NCBI GenBank assembly: GCA_019119415.1
Contig: DWXB01000017.1
Location: 1-64,000 of the forward strand
Length of the DNA: 64,000 bases
Source of the DNA: Candidatus Ligilactobacillus avistercoris
GTDB taxonomy: Bacteria; Bacillota; Bacilli; Lactobacillales; Lactobacillaceae
Direction: 5' to 3'
Both the position numbers and the translations under genes were made by a program. Below the pieces are notes generated by a model. The model had not been told where the DNA came from and made no database searches. It worked only from the letters and a program-made list of their open reading frames with translations. Positions 47,784 to 56,646 of the stretch are shown piece after piece (position 1 is the first letter of the stretch; each line of letters begins with the position of its first letter).

Positions 47784-48515
47784 ATGTCAGGACATTCAAA
47801 ATGGCATAACATTCAGGGGCGGAAGAACGCTCAGGATGCTAAGCGTGGAAAGATTTTCCAGAAAATTACTCGTGAAATTTACGTTGCCGCTAAGGCTGGT
47901 GGTCCTGACCCAGATTCAAACCCACAGCTGCGGATGGTGATTGATAAGGCCCGGGCAGCTAACATGCCGAAGGACAATATTAAGCGGGCAATTGATAAGT
48001 CAACGGGTGCTGGTGGCGAGAACTACGAGGAAATTACCTACGAAGGGTATGGTCCGGCAGGGGTTGCCATTCTTGTGCACGCATTGACCGATAACCGGAA
48101 CCGGACGGCGTCAGCTGTTCGGGCGGACTTCAACCGGAACGGTGGGAACCTTGGTGAGAGTGGTTCCGTAAGCTTCATGTTTGACCGGAAAGGTTACATT
48201 GCTGTCGCCCGGGAAGACCTTGACGTTGACGAAGACACCATGTTTGAAGACGTGATTGACGCCGGGGCGGAAGATCTGCAGACGTCTGACGATGTCTTTG
48301 AAATTTACACTGACCCTAAGGCGTTCCCTGAAGTACGGGATGCACTGCAGAAGAAGTACGACCTTGCAACGGCTGAGATTACGATGGTCCCGCAAAACAC
48401 GGTGGCTGTTCCGGCCGAAAAGGTAGAGCAGGTTCAGCGGTTAATCGACCGGTTAGAAGATGAGGACGATGTTTCTGACGTATACACGTCCGCTGAATTC
48501 CCGGATGGAGATTAA
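47784..48515 (+). CDS. YebC/TACO1 family protein
   Basis: A 243-residue YebC/PmpR-family protein. [26 protein letters not shown] is the family N terminus, and [21 protein letters not shown] the conserved middle. Members were long listed as transcription regulators, and some are now linked to translation of proline-rich stretches. The start follows AAAGAGG. A terminator follows. Confidence 0.95.
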   Translation: MSGHSKWHNIQGRKNAQDAKRGKIFQKITREIYVAAKAGGPDPDSNPQLRMVIDKARAANMPKDNIKRAIDKSTGAGGENYEEITYEGYGPAGVAILVHALTDNRNRTASAVRADFNRNGGNLGESGSVSFMFDRKGYIAVAREDLDVDEDTMFEDVIDAGAEDLQTSDDVFEIYTDPKAFPEVRDALQKKYDLATAEITMVPQNTVAVPAEKVEQVQRLIDRLEDEDDVSDVYTSAEFPDGD

Positions 48516-48534
48516 TTTGAGATATTAAGAAACG

Positions 48535-48566
48535 AAGGTTGCGCTGTTTATGGCGCAACCTTTTTT
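48535..48566 (+). terminator. yebC terminator
   Basis: Perfect 10-bp stem AAGGTTGCGC / GCGCAACCTT followed by TTTT. Confidence 0.9.
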
Positions 48567-48602
48567 GAATTAATTAGAATTAAAGAATTAGGCACGAAAA
48601 TT

Positions 48603-48637
48603 AAGTGGGAGTGTGCGAACACCCCCACTTTTTTTCT
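48603..48637 (+). terminator. hairpin with T run ahead of comGA
   Basis: AAGTGGG / CCCACTT stem with loop and TTTTTTT, 20 bases before comGA. It either ends upstream transcription or, if the comG promoter is upstream, acts as an attenuator. Its loop contains TGCGAACA, which resembles the competence sigma-factor box TACGAATA at six of eight positions; treated as weak evidence. Confidence 0.7.
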
Positions 48638-48655
48638 TAGTTATATGGTGAGGGG

Positions 48656-49630
48656 GTGAACAAAACGAAGATGGATATTGATGAAATTGTTCGGGAAGCG
48701 TTACAGCAACAGGCAACTGATATTTACCTAACACCCGTTGGAAACGAGTACGGCTTGCGGTTTAACGTATGCGGTCGGATCGTAGGGCAACAGTCAGTTG
48801 GACTAGCCGATGCGCGTCGGTTGATTAACCTGTTAAAGTACCGGGCAAACATGGCCCTGGGTGAGCGGCGGCGCCCCCAGTTAGGTGCGTTGACGTTGCG
48901 GGTCGGTGGGGAACCAGTTTTTTGCCGGCTATCAACGGTTGGTGATTTCCGTGACCGGGAAACGCTGGTAATCCGGGTAATTACCCGCCTGCGGGGTGAA
49001 CTTGAAAGTCGTTATTTTTTGCCGCATCAGTTAATCCGGATTCGGCAGGCCTGCCGGCAACGGGGGTTAGTGTTGTTTGCGGGACCGATGGGGGCGGGGA
49101 AAACGAGCGCAATGTATGATTTTGCCCGTGAGTTTGCGACCCGCCAGGTTTTTTGTATCGAAGATCCGGTTGAGATTTATGAACCCCGGTTTGTTCAGGT
49201 TCAGGTGAACGAAGCGGCGGGAATGACGTACGCCCAGCTGCTTAAGCTTGCTTTACGGCACCATCCGGAAGTTTTCATTATTGGGGAAATTCGTGATGAA
49301 GAGACTGCCAGGGTGGCACTTAATGCGGCGTTAAGCGGTCATCTGGTACTAAGTACGCTGCACGTTCGCTCGGCAGCGGGGACACCTGCGCGGTTACGCA
49401 ACCTAGGATTACGGGATGCGGATATTATGTTGGCTTTGCGGTTGGCGTGTTATCAGCGGTTAATTCCCACGACGACGCACCAGTTAAAGATTCTTTTCGA
49501 CTTTTATGATGGAGCAGGGGAAGGAGAACACCATGAAAATGTTTCGGCGAAGTGGCAAGCGGAGCTGGCGCACTGCGTTACAAAGAAATGGATTTCACCG
49601 GAAGTGGCAGCGGAATTCCGCTACGGGTAA
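48656..49630 (+). CDS. comGA: competence pseudopilus assembly ATPase ComGA
   Basis: The traffic ATPase that powers assembly of the DNA-uptake pseudopilus. The 324-residue GspE/PilB-type protein has Walker A GPMGAGKTSA, the Asp box and FCIEDPVEI, and Walker B IIGEIRDEETA. The C-terminal zinc module of larger GspE proteins is absent. I keep the GTG at 48656; an ATG at 48671 (MDIDEIVREALQQQ) behind AGGGGGTG is an alternative. First gene of comGA-GB-GC-GD-GE-GF-GG. Confidence 0.93.
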   Translation: MNKTKMDIDEIVREALQQQATDIYLTPVGNEYGLRFNVCGRIVGQQSVGLADARRLINLLKYRANMALGERRRPQLGALTLRVGGEPVFCRLSTVGDFRDRETLVIRVITRLRGELESRYFLPHQLIRIRQACRQRGLVLFAGPMGAGKTSAMYDFAREFATRQVFCIEDPVEIYEPRFVQVQVNEAAGMTYAQLLKLALRHHPEVFIIGEIRDEETARVALNAALSGHLVLSTLHVRSAAGTPARLRNLGLRDADIMLALRLACYQRLIPTTTHQLKILFDFYDGAGEGEHHENVSAKWQAELAHCVTKKWISPEVAAEFRYG

Positions 49631-50627
49631 ACGGTGGCCCCTTAAACAGCAGGTTCAGTTTTTCGCGGTGCTGAACGATTTTTTACAGGAAGGATTTACC
49701 CTGCGTCAGGCACTTAGGGGAACCCGGCAGGTAATCCTCCGGTTAACACAGGATATTGATAACTTTGAATGCCAACTTGATAACGGAAGTTTTTTTAGTG
49801 CCGCCGTTCGCCCGCGAATTAGCGTTGCATCGTACCTTCACTTAGCATTAGCCGAAGAACATGGCTGTTTGAAAGCAACGGTTGCTGTTCTTGCGCGGGA
49901 GCTTTCCCGGCGCTATGAATACCGGCGGCGGATTCGCGGTTTGTTATCGTATCCGTGTGGTTTATTAGTAATGCTGTTAGGGATTATCGGCGCGGTGCAT
50001 TGGTGGCTAATGCCAATGATTCGGCAATTTGTCCCACCGCAGCCAGAAACAGCACTTAACTGGACTCTGGTAGTTCGAATAATCACGGGAATTCTTTTGT
50101 GTGGTGGGGGAATCTACTGTGCTCGGGTGGTCGTTTGGTGGTGGCGGCAGCGTGCATTAAACCGGCACATCTGGTATAGCCAGTTACCGGTAATCGGTCG
50201 CTTTTATCGGTACTACTGTGCGTATATTATTAGTTTTAATTTAGGACAGTTGTTGGTAAGTGGACTTGAACTTGCTCAGGTCGGCGAGTTATTGTTACGG
50301 TTTCCTTCTGGCAGTGTTCTTCACCAACTTGGGGTGAAGTTCACCGGGGCAATGATGACGGGAAATGCGATTAAAAATTTTACCGGCCAAATCCCCTTTA
50401 TTCCGGGTGAAGTTGCAGCTTTTTTTGAACGGGGACAGGCGACGAAAACGACGGGGCAATCACTTTTGATGTTTGCTGATGTAAGTTATCGGCGGTTTAT
50501 TCGGGCACTTGACCGGTTATTAACGTGGATTCAGCCGCTCTTCTTTATTGTGATTGCGGTGTTAATTATCGGGACCTACGTGGCAATTTTAGTTCCACTG
50601 TATTCAAGTATCGGGAGGATAAATTAA
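49533..50627 (+). CDS. comGB: competence membrane protein ComGB
   Basis: The polytopic inner-membrane platform of the pseudopilus (GspF/PilC family). The 364-residue protein has a cytoplasmic N-terminal helical domain, and membrane helices near 145-170, 185-210 and 330-355. The ATG at 49533 follows GGGGAAGGAG and overlaps the end of comGA by 98 bases, an unusually long overlap but normal for this operon type. The stop overlaps the comGC ATG (TAATG). Confidence 0.92.
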   Translation: MKMFRRSGKRSWRTALQRNGFHRKWQRNSATGKRWPLKQQVQFFAVLNDFLQEGFTLRQALRGTRQVILRLTQDIDNFECQLDNGSFFSAAVRPRISVASYLHLALAEEHGCLKATVAVLARELSRRYEYRRRIRGLLSYPCGLLVMLLGIIGAVHWWLMPMIRQFVPPQPETALNWTLVVRIITGILLCGGGIYCARVVVWWWRQRALNRHIWYSQLPVIGRFYRYYCAYIISFNLGQLLVSGLELAQVGELLLRFPSGSVLHQLGVKFTGAMMTGNAIKNFTGQIPFIPGEVAAFFERGQATKTTGQSLLMFADVSYRRFIRALDRLLTWIQPLFFIVIAVLIIGTYVAILVPLYSSIGRIN

Positions 50628-50932
50628 TGTTTAAGAAACGAATGCCAGCATTTACGCTGATTGAAATGACGGTTGTGCTCTTTATTATTAGTCTATTGAT
50701 TTTAATCGTTTTGCCTAATTTAAGTGCACAACGAAAGGGAGCTAGTAAGGTAAATAATCATGCCCTTCAAACGGAGCTCAATACCCAGGCACAGCTTTAT
50801 ATGCAGGCCCATAATATTGATAACCCTAAGAACGTTCACTTAAAGGAACTGCAGAACGAGCACTATTTATCAGCGGCGCAGGTAAAAAAGATTAACGCGG
50901 AGGGGTTGAAGATTGACGGGACGACGGAATAA
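50627..50932 (+). CDS. comGC: major pseudopilin ComGC
   Basis: The 101-residue prepilin that forms the uptake pilus. MFKKRMPAFTLIEMTVVLFIISLLIL is a type IV prepilin signal: short basic leader, cleavage before FTLIE, then the hydrophobic stalk helix. The rest is a small soluble domain. Processing needs a ComC-type prepilin peptidase, which is not in the window. Start coupled to the comGB stop. Confidence 0.94.
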   Translation: MFKKRMPAFTLIEMTVVLFIISLLILIVLPNLSAQRKGASKVNNHALQTELNTQAQLYMQAHNIDNPKNVHLKELQNEHYLSAAQVKKINAEGLKIDGTTE

Positions 50933-51353
50933 GCCGGGATTTACGTTAATTGAAACGACCATCGTTCTTTTAATTGTCATCATCCTTGCGGGGATGGTCG
51001 CCGGCGGACCGGGGAAACGGTGGCAGGTTGTCTGGCAGGAGCGGTGGTTTTTTAAACGGTTTAATGCTACCTGGGTTGAAACCGTTACTAATCCCCGGTT
51101 ACTGCAGACCGATAGAACAATCGTTTTTACGAAAAAACAAGTGCGGTTTATTGTTGAGCGGTGTGAACGCCATGTGATTGCCGTTCCGGCATCACTTCAC
51201 CTACTCCGGTATCAGGTGGTGAAGGTTGCACCGAGTGGAAGCGTAACGCCAGCAACGGTGTGCTATCAAAGCCCACTGAGTGGATGTAATAAGGTGCTTG
51301 TTTTTCAATTAGGATATGGGGGACAGTATAAGTATGAGGAGATTCGGCGGTAG
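50913..51353 (+). CDS. comGD: minor pseudopilin ComGD
   Basis: A 146-residue minor pilin. MTGRRNKPGFTLIETTIVLLIVIILAG has the prepilin cleavage motif G/FTLIE and stalk helix. It starts with TTG eight bases after GGAGGGG and overlaps comGC by 20 bases. Position and prepilin signal identify ComGD; sequence after the stalk is poorly conserved in the family. Confidence 0.88.
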   Translation: MTGRRNKPGFTLIETTIVLLIVIILAGMVAGGPGKRWQVVWQERWFFKRFNATWVETVTNPRLLQTDRTIVFTKKQVRFIVERCERHVIAVPASLHLLRYQVVKVAPSGSVTPATVCYQSPLSGCNKVLVFQLGYGGQYKYEEIRR

Positions 51354-51585
51354 GCGAAGTGGTGGTTTTTTATTAGCTGAGGCCGTTACTGGACTGGTAT
51401 TGCTGGGGGTAACGCTTGAGATTACCGCGTTCTTTGGGGGCGCCCTTTTGCGCGAAACCCGGCAAGCATCCGGAGAGTTGCATTGCGCCCAATTGATGGA
51501 TGAGCGGGTTCACCACGTAGATGTTCACCAAGAACGACGGGTAGTGGTAACGGATCGGAGCGGGAAAAATGAAATTACGTGGTAG
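51334..51585 (+). CDS. comGE: minor pseudopilin ComGE-like
   Basis: An 83-residue protein starting MRRFGGRRSGGFLLAEAVTGLVLLGVTLE: a basic leader, then GFLLAEA, a variant of the prepilin motif, and a hydrophobic helix. Short like other ComGE proteins. The ATG at 51334 overlaps comGD, and the end overlaps comGF by 17 bases. Named by operon position. Confidence 0.75.
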   Translation: MRRFGGRRSGGFLLAEAVTGLVLLGVTLEITAFFGGALLRETRQASGELHCAQLMDERVHHVDVHQERRVVVTDRSGKNEITW

Positions 51586-51991
51586 TGCGGCATTTACGCT
51601 GGTAGAAACGGTGATTACCTTGTTGATTGTCGCGATTATCGGGGTAAGTGCAGGCGCAACCATTCGATGGTTGGGGACCCAGGAGCGCTTTTTACAACCG
51701 ACAGTCCTTACGTGGCACTCTTTTTGCCGGTTACTGACTGATGATCGGTTCCGTTTTAAGGTCGATCGGGTTGCGGCTCATGAACTACACTTAATCAGTT
51801 TAGAGGATCACCAGCATTATGATTTTGAATGGCACCGGGATGAAGTTCGAATGTACCGCTCCGGGCATGGTTATATGCCAATTTTACGAAACGTTACGGC
51901 GTTTAGAGCCGTTGCCCGTTCGCCAGTTATCCAATTGGACGCAACGGTTGACCACCACCATTATCAAGCAACACTGTATATGAAGGAGTAG
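51569..51991 (+). CDS. comGF: ComGF-like competence protein
   Basis: A 140-residue pilin-like protein with SAAFTLVETVITLLIVAIIG at the N terminus and the ComGF-type soluble domain, including DDRFRFKVDRVAAHELHLIS and FEWHRDEVRMYRSGHGYMPIL. It overlaps comGE and is followed by comGG after three bases. The family assignment is by motif and position. Confidence 0.85.
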   Translation: MKLRGSAAFTLVETVITLLIVAIIGVSAGATIRWLGTQERFLQPTVLTWHSFCRLLTDDRFRFKVDRVAAHELHLISLEDHQHYDFEWHRDEVRMYRSGHGYMPILRNVTAFRAVARSPVIQLDATVDHHHYQATLYMKE

Positions 51992-51994
51992 GAA

Positions 51995-52258
51995 ATGCGG
52001 GGATTTACGTTTTACTTTAGCATGGTCGCGATTATTACCGTGACGGGAATTTTACTAGGATTAACGGTAATTGACCGGGGAATAATTATGGGGATGAAAG
52101 AGCAGACTAACTACTACACTGCGCGGGCGTTAGCAACGCTTGCTGTTCGGCGGAAAGAAAACGGTAAGTTAGTGACGAATAAAGGAACGGTTGAGGTTCA
52201 GGATGACGGTGTTACCGTTCGGCTTCGAGAAGGACCGGTAATTCGGTTTAAGCGGTAG
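51995..52258 (+). CDS. comGG: ComGG-like competence protein
   Basis: An 87-residue protein with one N-terminal membrane helix (about 5-26) and a small soluble domain containing ARALATLAVRRKENGKL. It lacks a clear prepilin cleavage motif, as seen in other lactobacillus ComGG candidates. Identified mainly by place at the end of the comG operon. Confidence 0.65.
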   Translation: MRGFTFYFSMVAIITVTGILLGLTVIDRGIIMGMKEQTNYYTARALATLAVRRKENGKLVTNKGTVEVQDDGVTVRLREGPVIRFKR

Positions 52259-52314
52259 GAAAGGGTGTGATAGAATAGGCGATGGTATCTTACTTGAAAT
52301 GGAGTTGTGATTAA

Positions 52315-53322
52315 GTGGCGCTTGAAGACGTAAAAAAAGAATATGCGAAGATTGTTGCGGCAGTAAAAACGTTACAGGATGCGCTGGATGTTTCGTACTT
52401 TGACGCCCTAATTGAAACGGCTGATAACCTGGCAGCAGGTGAGGTGCACGTTGAAGATGGCCAGCCGGATGAAAAGATTCAACACCAATTACTTGAGCAG
52501 TACCAGGAAATTCACTTAGACCTTTTTTCGCGGGATGAGGTCCGGCAGTTACTGCAACTATTAATCTTAAATGCATACCGTGAGGAACGGGTTCAGGCTA
52601 ACCATCAGATGACGCCTGATACGGTTGGAATTTTAGTAGAGTACGTGATTGAAAAAATTATTCCCCATAAAGACTTACGGGTTCTTGATATTGCGGTTGG
52701 AACGGGGAACTTGTTGATGACCATCGTCAACCGTCTTCAGGCTGGCAGTGATCATCAGATTGCCGCGTACGGAGTCGATAATGACGACACGCAGTTAGCA
52801 CTTGCTGATGTGATGGCAGAATGGGAACAGGCATCCGTTGAACTGATTCATCAGGACGCAATTAGTCAGCTGATGGTGCCCCAGGCTGACTTGGTAATCG
52901 GTGATCTTCCGGTTGGGTATTATCCCGTTGATGAACGGGCGGCCACGTATGAAACAAAGGAATCTGAGGGGCATTCGTATGTTCACTACCTAATGATTGA
53001 GCAGGCGTTTCGCACCCTCGTTCCGGGTGGATTAGGTGTTTTTGTTGTTCCGGCTAATTTGTTTAGTGACGAGTATTCACAGCGCCTTTTAAAGTACATC
53101 AAGAAGGTTGGGTATCTTCAAGGCATGTTGGGGTTACCCGCTGATTTGTTCCGAACAGAAGCTGCCCGGAAGGCAATTCTGATTGTTCAAAAGCGGGGAG
53201 AAAATGCCAAGCAGGCACCACAGGTTCTTTTAGGCGATTTTCCATCCTTTAAGGATAAGGAAGAGTTTCATAAATTCTTGGACAGCATTACGCAGTGGGA
53301 GCGTAAATCCTTTACGAAGTGA
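52315..53322 (+). CDS. class I SAM methyltransferase, YtxK-like
   Basis: A 335-residue protein with an N6-adenine DNA methylase-type fold that follows comG in most Bacilli (B. subtilis YtxK). The SAM site is LRVLDIAVGTGNLLMTIVN, and the catalytic motif is IGDLPVGYYP, in which the canonical N/D-P-P-Y is replaced by D-L-P-V as in YtxK relatives. Starts with GTG after GGAG. Acetate kinase, which usually follows ytxK, is not here. The target is unknown. Confidence 0.87.
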   Translation: MALEDVKKEYAKIVAAVKTLQDALDVSYFDALIETADNLAAGEVHVEDGQPDEKIQHQLLEQYQEIHLDLFSRDEVRQLLQLLILNAYREERVQANHQMTPDTVGILVEYVIEKIIPHKDLRVLDIAVGTGNLLMTIVNRLQAGSDHQIAAYGVDNDDTQLALADVMAEWEQASVELIHQDAISQLMVPQADLVIGDLPVGYYPVDERAATYETKESEGHSYVHYLMIEQAFRTLVPGGLGVFVVPANLFSDEYSQRLLKYIKKVGYLQGMLGLPADLFRTEAARKAILIVQKRGENAKQAPQVLLGDFPSFKDKEEFHKFLDSITQWERKSFTK

Positions 53323-53342
53323 CTTAAAGAAGGAGATTTAAA

Positions 53343-53927
53343 GTGAAAAACACTGAAAAAAGGGAACGGCGGGCTGCTCAGATTGCCAAAAAGAATGAGC
53401 GGATTAAGGAACAGGCCAGTGAGCTTATTATGCAGAGTGATACGCGGATGCTGATTGATGGGCGCCCCTATGAGTTAGTTAAGAATTACCGGGATGGATT
53501 TCAGACAGAAAAGCTCCAGGAGCGGTTTAGTCATGTTCTAACAAAGTACGATTACATTGTTGGTGATTGGGGATACGATCAACTCCGGCTGCGGGGATTT
53601 TACCGCCACGGGAGTAAGTGGGGAACCCCCATGCAGAGCATTGATTTGTTGGATGATTACCTAACGGAATATTGTAATTTCGGGTGTGCGTACTTTGTTT
53701 TGCATAACTTGGATGTTCAGGTTCCAAGGGCACCCCGGCACCGTCACCGGCGTGGAAATCCCTCCCGGCGTTCGGGAATCCCTCATTCAAACAAGCAACA
53801 ACCATCAAAGGGTTATGCAATTCATCGCAGGGAAAAGGCAACGTCATCATCTCGCCGAAACAATTCTCGTCCGGGAAATGGGCGGCGGCACTTTACTATC
53901 CAGCAAAAAAAGCATAAGCAAGGTTAG
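53343..53927 (+). CDS. YutD family protein (DUF1027)
   Basis: A 194-residue protein with the YutD core DGRPYELVKNYRDGFQTEKLQERFSHVLTKYDYIVGDWGYDQLRLRGFY and YFVLHNLD. The last 70 residues are a basic low-complexity tail rich in R, H, N and S ending FTIQQKKHKQG; I considered a frameshift but the same kind of tail is normal in lactobacillus YutD. The cluster yutD-HAD-TIGR01906 is conserved. Function unknown. Confidence 0.85.
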   Translation: MKNTEKRERRAAQIAKKNERIKEQASELIMQSDTRMLIDGRPYELVKNYRDGFQTEKLQERFSHVLTKYDYIVGDWGYDQLRLRGFYRHGSKWGTPMQSIDLLDDYLTEYCNFGCAYFVLHNLDVQVPRAPRHRHRRGNPSRRSGIPHSNKQQPSKGYAIHRREKATSSSRRNNSRPGNGRRHFTIQQKKHKQG

Positions 53928-53936
53928 GAGTTAAGG

Positions 53937-54722
53937 ATGAAACAGTATCGCGGTTTTTTAATTGACTTAGACGGAACGATTTACCGGGGGGCGGAACCAA
54001 TCCCTGCAGGGAAACGATTTATCGAACGTCTCCAGAGTAGTCATGTTCCGTTTCTACTCCTAACCAATAATAGTACCCGTACCCCGCAGATGGTAGTCGA
54101 CCATTTAGAACATAACTTTGGCATCCACGTTACCACGGATAACGTATATACGTCTGCGATGGCAACCGCTGATTATTTAGCTAACCAGCAGACCAGTGAA
54201 CTACCGACGGTGTATCCGATTGGTGAACGGGGCTTAAAGGAGGCCCTTTTTGAGCAGGGGTTTAAGTACGATGAAGTTCACCCGGATTACGTTGTTGTTG
54301 GGTTGGACCGGGATGTTACCTACCATAAATTTGCGGTTGCAACCCTTGCTGTCCGGCGGGGAGCCCAACTAATTGGGACAAACGCTGACAGTAATTTACC
54401 GAGTGAGTGGGGAATGATTCCGAGTGCCGGTTCCCTGGTGACCTTTATGGAATACGCGACGCAGACAAAGGCCCAGTACATTGGGAAACCAGAGTCGCAA
54501 ATTATGGACGTAGCAGTAAAGCGGCTGGGGTGTCCACGGGAATCACTTGCCATCATTGGTGATAATTACATGACTGATATTAAGGCGGGAATTAACGCGC
54601 AGGTCGATCAAATTCTTGTCTATACTGGTCTTTCTACCCCTGACTTAGTGGCAGCTCAACCCATCGCACCAACGTGGGAAGTTCAGTCACTTGATGAGGT
54701 TCCCGTTAATTCTCATGCTTAA
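53937..54722 (+). CDS. HAD-IIA family phosphatase (YutF/NagD-like)
   Basis: A 261-residue haloacid-dehalogenase-type phosphatase of the TIGR01457 group. Motif I is FLIDLDGTIYRG, motif II FLLLTNNSTRT, motif III with the conserved lysine in YIGKPESQI, and motif IV IIGDNYMTDIKAG. The type IIA cap lies between motifs II and III. Substrate is not known; relatives act on small sugar phosphates or nucleotides. It begins nine bases after yutD and overlaps the next gene. Confidence 0.9.
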   Translation: MKQYRGFLIDLDGTIYRGAEPIPAGKRFIERLQSSHVPFLLLTNNSTRTPQMVVDHLEHNFGIHVTTDNVYTSAMATADYLANQQTSELPTVYPIGERGLKEALFEQGFKYDEVHPDYVVVGLDRDVTYHKFAVATLAVRRGAQLIGTNADSNLPSEWGMIPSAGSLVTFMEYATQTKAQYIGKPESQIMDVAVKRLGCPRESLAIIGDNYMTDIKAGINAQVDQILVYTGLSTPDLVAAQPIAPTWEVQSLDEVPVNSHA

Positions 54723-55362
54723 GATTCGACTAACAAGTTGGGGCTGGTGGAGCGTTATTTTTGCTGCACTGGTATGTGGCGCAGTAACCTTAACGATTAA
54801 CTGTGTTCCGCTGTATGGATGGTTTGTCCATAGCCACCGTTTGGGAGCACAGGTTGGGTGGTCTGCTAAGCAGGTAATAGCGTACTATTTGCGATTGCTG
54901 GGATACCTTCAAATTCCGGGAGTTCAGCTGAGCCACACCCTTCCCATGACGACGAAGGCGGTGGTTCATTTTCACCAGGTGAAGGTCTTGATGGTTACTA
55001 ATAATTGTCTTACCTGCGGGCTAATTCCGGCGGCTTGGTTTAGCTGGCATCGTCTTGGAGTTCGGCACGAACGGTGGTTATTATTACGCCCGTTAGCGTG
55101 GACCACTTTAGGGCTAGTTATGGTAGTCGGGTGGATGTGTCTGGACTTTAATTCTTTTTTTATTACCTTTCACCAGGTTCTCTTTCGAAACAGTGATTGG
55201 CTTTTTAACCCGCGAACGGCTCCCGTTATTAAGCTTTTTCCGGAATCGTTTTTCGCCGCAAGCTTTGGGCTGGTAACCGGCTTGGTTGGGGTCGGAATTG
55301 CTGTGATATGGCGAAGTTGTCGGCGCGAGCTGGTGGACGAAGAACTGGAAGAATTAAAGTAG
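54715..55362 (+). CDS. TIGR01906-type integral membrane protein
   Basis: A 215-residue membrane protein with about four hydrophobic helices (near 10-32, 105-120, 130-155 and 185-205). It matches the small integral membrane family (TIGR01906) that follows yutD and the HAD gene in lactobacilli. The ATG at 54715 overlaps the stop of the HAD gene by eight bases. No catalytic motif is visible and the function is unknown. Confidence 0.8.
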   Translation: MLKIRLTSWGWWSVIFAALVCGAVTLTINCVPLYGWFVHSHRLGAQVGWSAKQVIAYYLRLLGYLQIPGVQLSHTLPMTTKAVVHFHQVKVLMVTNNCLTCGLIPAAWFSWHRLGVRHERWLLLRPLAWTTLGLVMVVGWMCLDFNSFFITFHQVLFRNSDWLFNPRTAPVIKLFPESFFAASFGLVTGLVGVGIAVIWRSCRRELVDEELEELK

Positions 55363-55364
55363 TA

Positions 55365-55484
55365 CCCGGAAAAATGCGGGCAACTAACCAGTGATATGGT
55401 ATGATATTGAAGAAAAATGGTTCGGCTTTGTAGCTAGCCATTAATCTGCGCCGGAGAAAACTCACGGCAAAGAGGAATGACGAT
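55365..55484 (+). promoter_or_regulatory. tagO/wecA-like gene promoter and leader
   Basis: TGGTATGAT near 55396-55404 is an extended -10, giving a leader of about 75 bases that contains a short inverted repeat TGGTT..AGCCA. AAGAGGAATGACG is the ribosome-binding site. Confidence 0.45.
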
Positions 55485-56579
55485 ATGCCAAGGATTATTG
55501 TGACACTTTTGATAACAGCGTTAATGGCGGCGCTTTTAACACCCATAGTTCGAAAAATTGCGCAGCGGATTGGTGCGTTGGACCGGCCGAATGCCCGGCG
55601 GGTTAACCAGGTTCCCATGCCAACAATGGGCGGGTTAGCAATTTTTATTGCATTCACGGTTGCTAATTTTGGCCTATTACGGGATCAGTATCCCGGCCGC
55701 CAACTAATCTGGTTATTCGTTGCGGAGTGCGTAATTATTATTACGGGAATGCTTGATGACCTTTTTGAGCTTCGCCCGTTTCAAAAATTAATTGGAATAA
55801 CGGTTGCGGCAGGAATAACGTTTTGTGCGGGCATTCGAATGGCAATGGTGACCCTGCCGTTTGTTGGGGAGGTCCACCTGCACTGGTTAAGTTTACCCGC
55901 AACCTTAATTTGGATTATTGCAATCACCAACGCCCTTAACCTGATTGATGGGCTCGATGGCCTAGCTACCGGGGTTGCCTGTATTGCGCTGACGACAAGT
56001 GCGTTAATCGGGTACTTTTTCCTGGGGACAGCTAACATTTTTGTGTCAATCATGATGCTCGTTTTAGTTGCGGCAATGCTGGGCTTTTTACCGTATAATT
56101 TTCACCCCGCGAAGATTTATCTGGGGGATACCGGATCGCTGTTTATTGGGTTTATGATTGCCGTCTTTTCACTTTATGGGTTGAAGAATGCAACGATTAT
56201 TTCCGTGATTATCCCTGTAATTATTTTAGGGGTTCCCATTACTGATACGGTATCGGCAATTCTTCGCCGCGCCCTTAATAAAAGACCTATTATGCAAGCA
56301 GATAAGCACCACCTTCACCACCGGCTAATGGCAATGGGGTTATCCCACCGGCAAACCGTGCTGGTGATTTACGGGATTGCATTAATCTTCTCGTTAATTT
56401 CATTGTTATATGCGCTGTCCAGTTTCTGGGGAGCGTTAATCCTAACGGTTGCCGTCTTACTGGGGGTAGAGCTGTTTGTTGAGGCAATTGGCCTTGTTGG
56501 AAGTCACCGCCAGCCATTGTTGGATTTAATTCGAATTATTGTTTTGCGCGAAGAACCGCAGGATGGGCGGCGCCACTAA
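55485..56579 (+). CDS. tagO: undecaprenyl-phosphate N-acetylglucosaminyl 1-phosphate transferase (TagO/WecA type)
   Basis: A polyprenol-phosphate sugar-1-phosphate transferase of the MraY/WecA/TagO family, likely starting wall-polymer synthesis on the inner membrane face. The 364-residue protein has about ten membrane helices and the family motifs RRVNQVPMPTMGGLAIF, GMLDDLFELRPFQKL (the DD motif), NALNLIDGLDGLATG, GFLPYNFHPAKIYLGDTGSLFIG and KHHLHHRLMAMG. The HH-rich loop is of the WecA/TagO, not MraY, type. The gene is monocistronic with a strong terminator. Confidence 0.92.
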   Translation: MPRIIVTLLITALMAALLTPIVRKIAQRIGALDRPNARRVNQVPMPTMGGLAIFIAFTVANFGLLRDQYPGRQLIWLFVAECVIIITGMLDDLFELRPFQKLIGITVAAGITFCAGIRMAMVTLPFVGEVHLHWLSLPATLIWIIAITNALNLIDGLDGLATGVACIALTTSALIGYFFLGTANIFVSIMMLVLVAAMLGFLPYNFHPAKIYLGDTGSLFIGFMIAVFSLYGLKNATIISVIIPVIILGVPITDTVSAILRRALNKRPIMQADKHHLHHRLMAMGLSHRQTVLVIYGIALIFSLISLLYALSSFWGALILTVAVLLGVELFVEAIGLVGSHRQPLLDLIRIIVLREEPQDGRRH

Positions 56580-56587
56580 GTAACGCA

Positions 56588-56621
56588 AAAAGCTGGGACG
56601 TATCTATGTCCCAGCTTTTGT
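56588..56621. terminator. bidirectional terminator between tagO and cutC
   Basis: Perfect 12-bp stem AAAAGCTGGGAC / GTCCCAGCTTTT with an eight-base loop, T-rich on both strands. Confidence 0.9.
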
Positions 56622-56646
56622 TTATGCACTTATTGATTGTGCGATA

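Noticed and set aside
53686..53934. Frameshift at the yutD C terminus
   Set aside because: The tail changes to basic low-complexity sequence, but it ends with an FTIQQKK-type motif as in other lactobacillus YutD proteins, so the frame appears intact.
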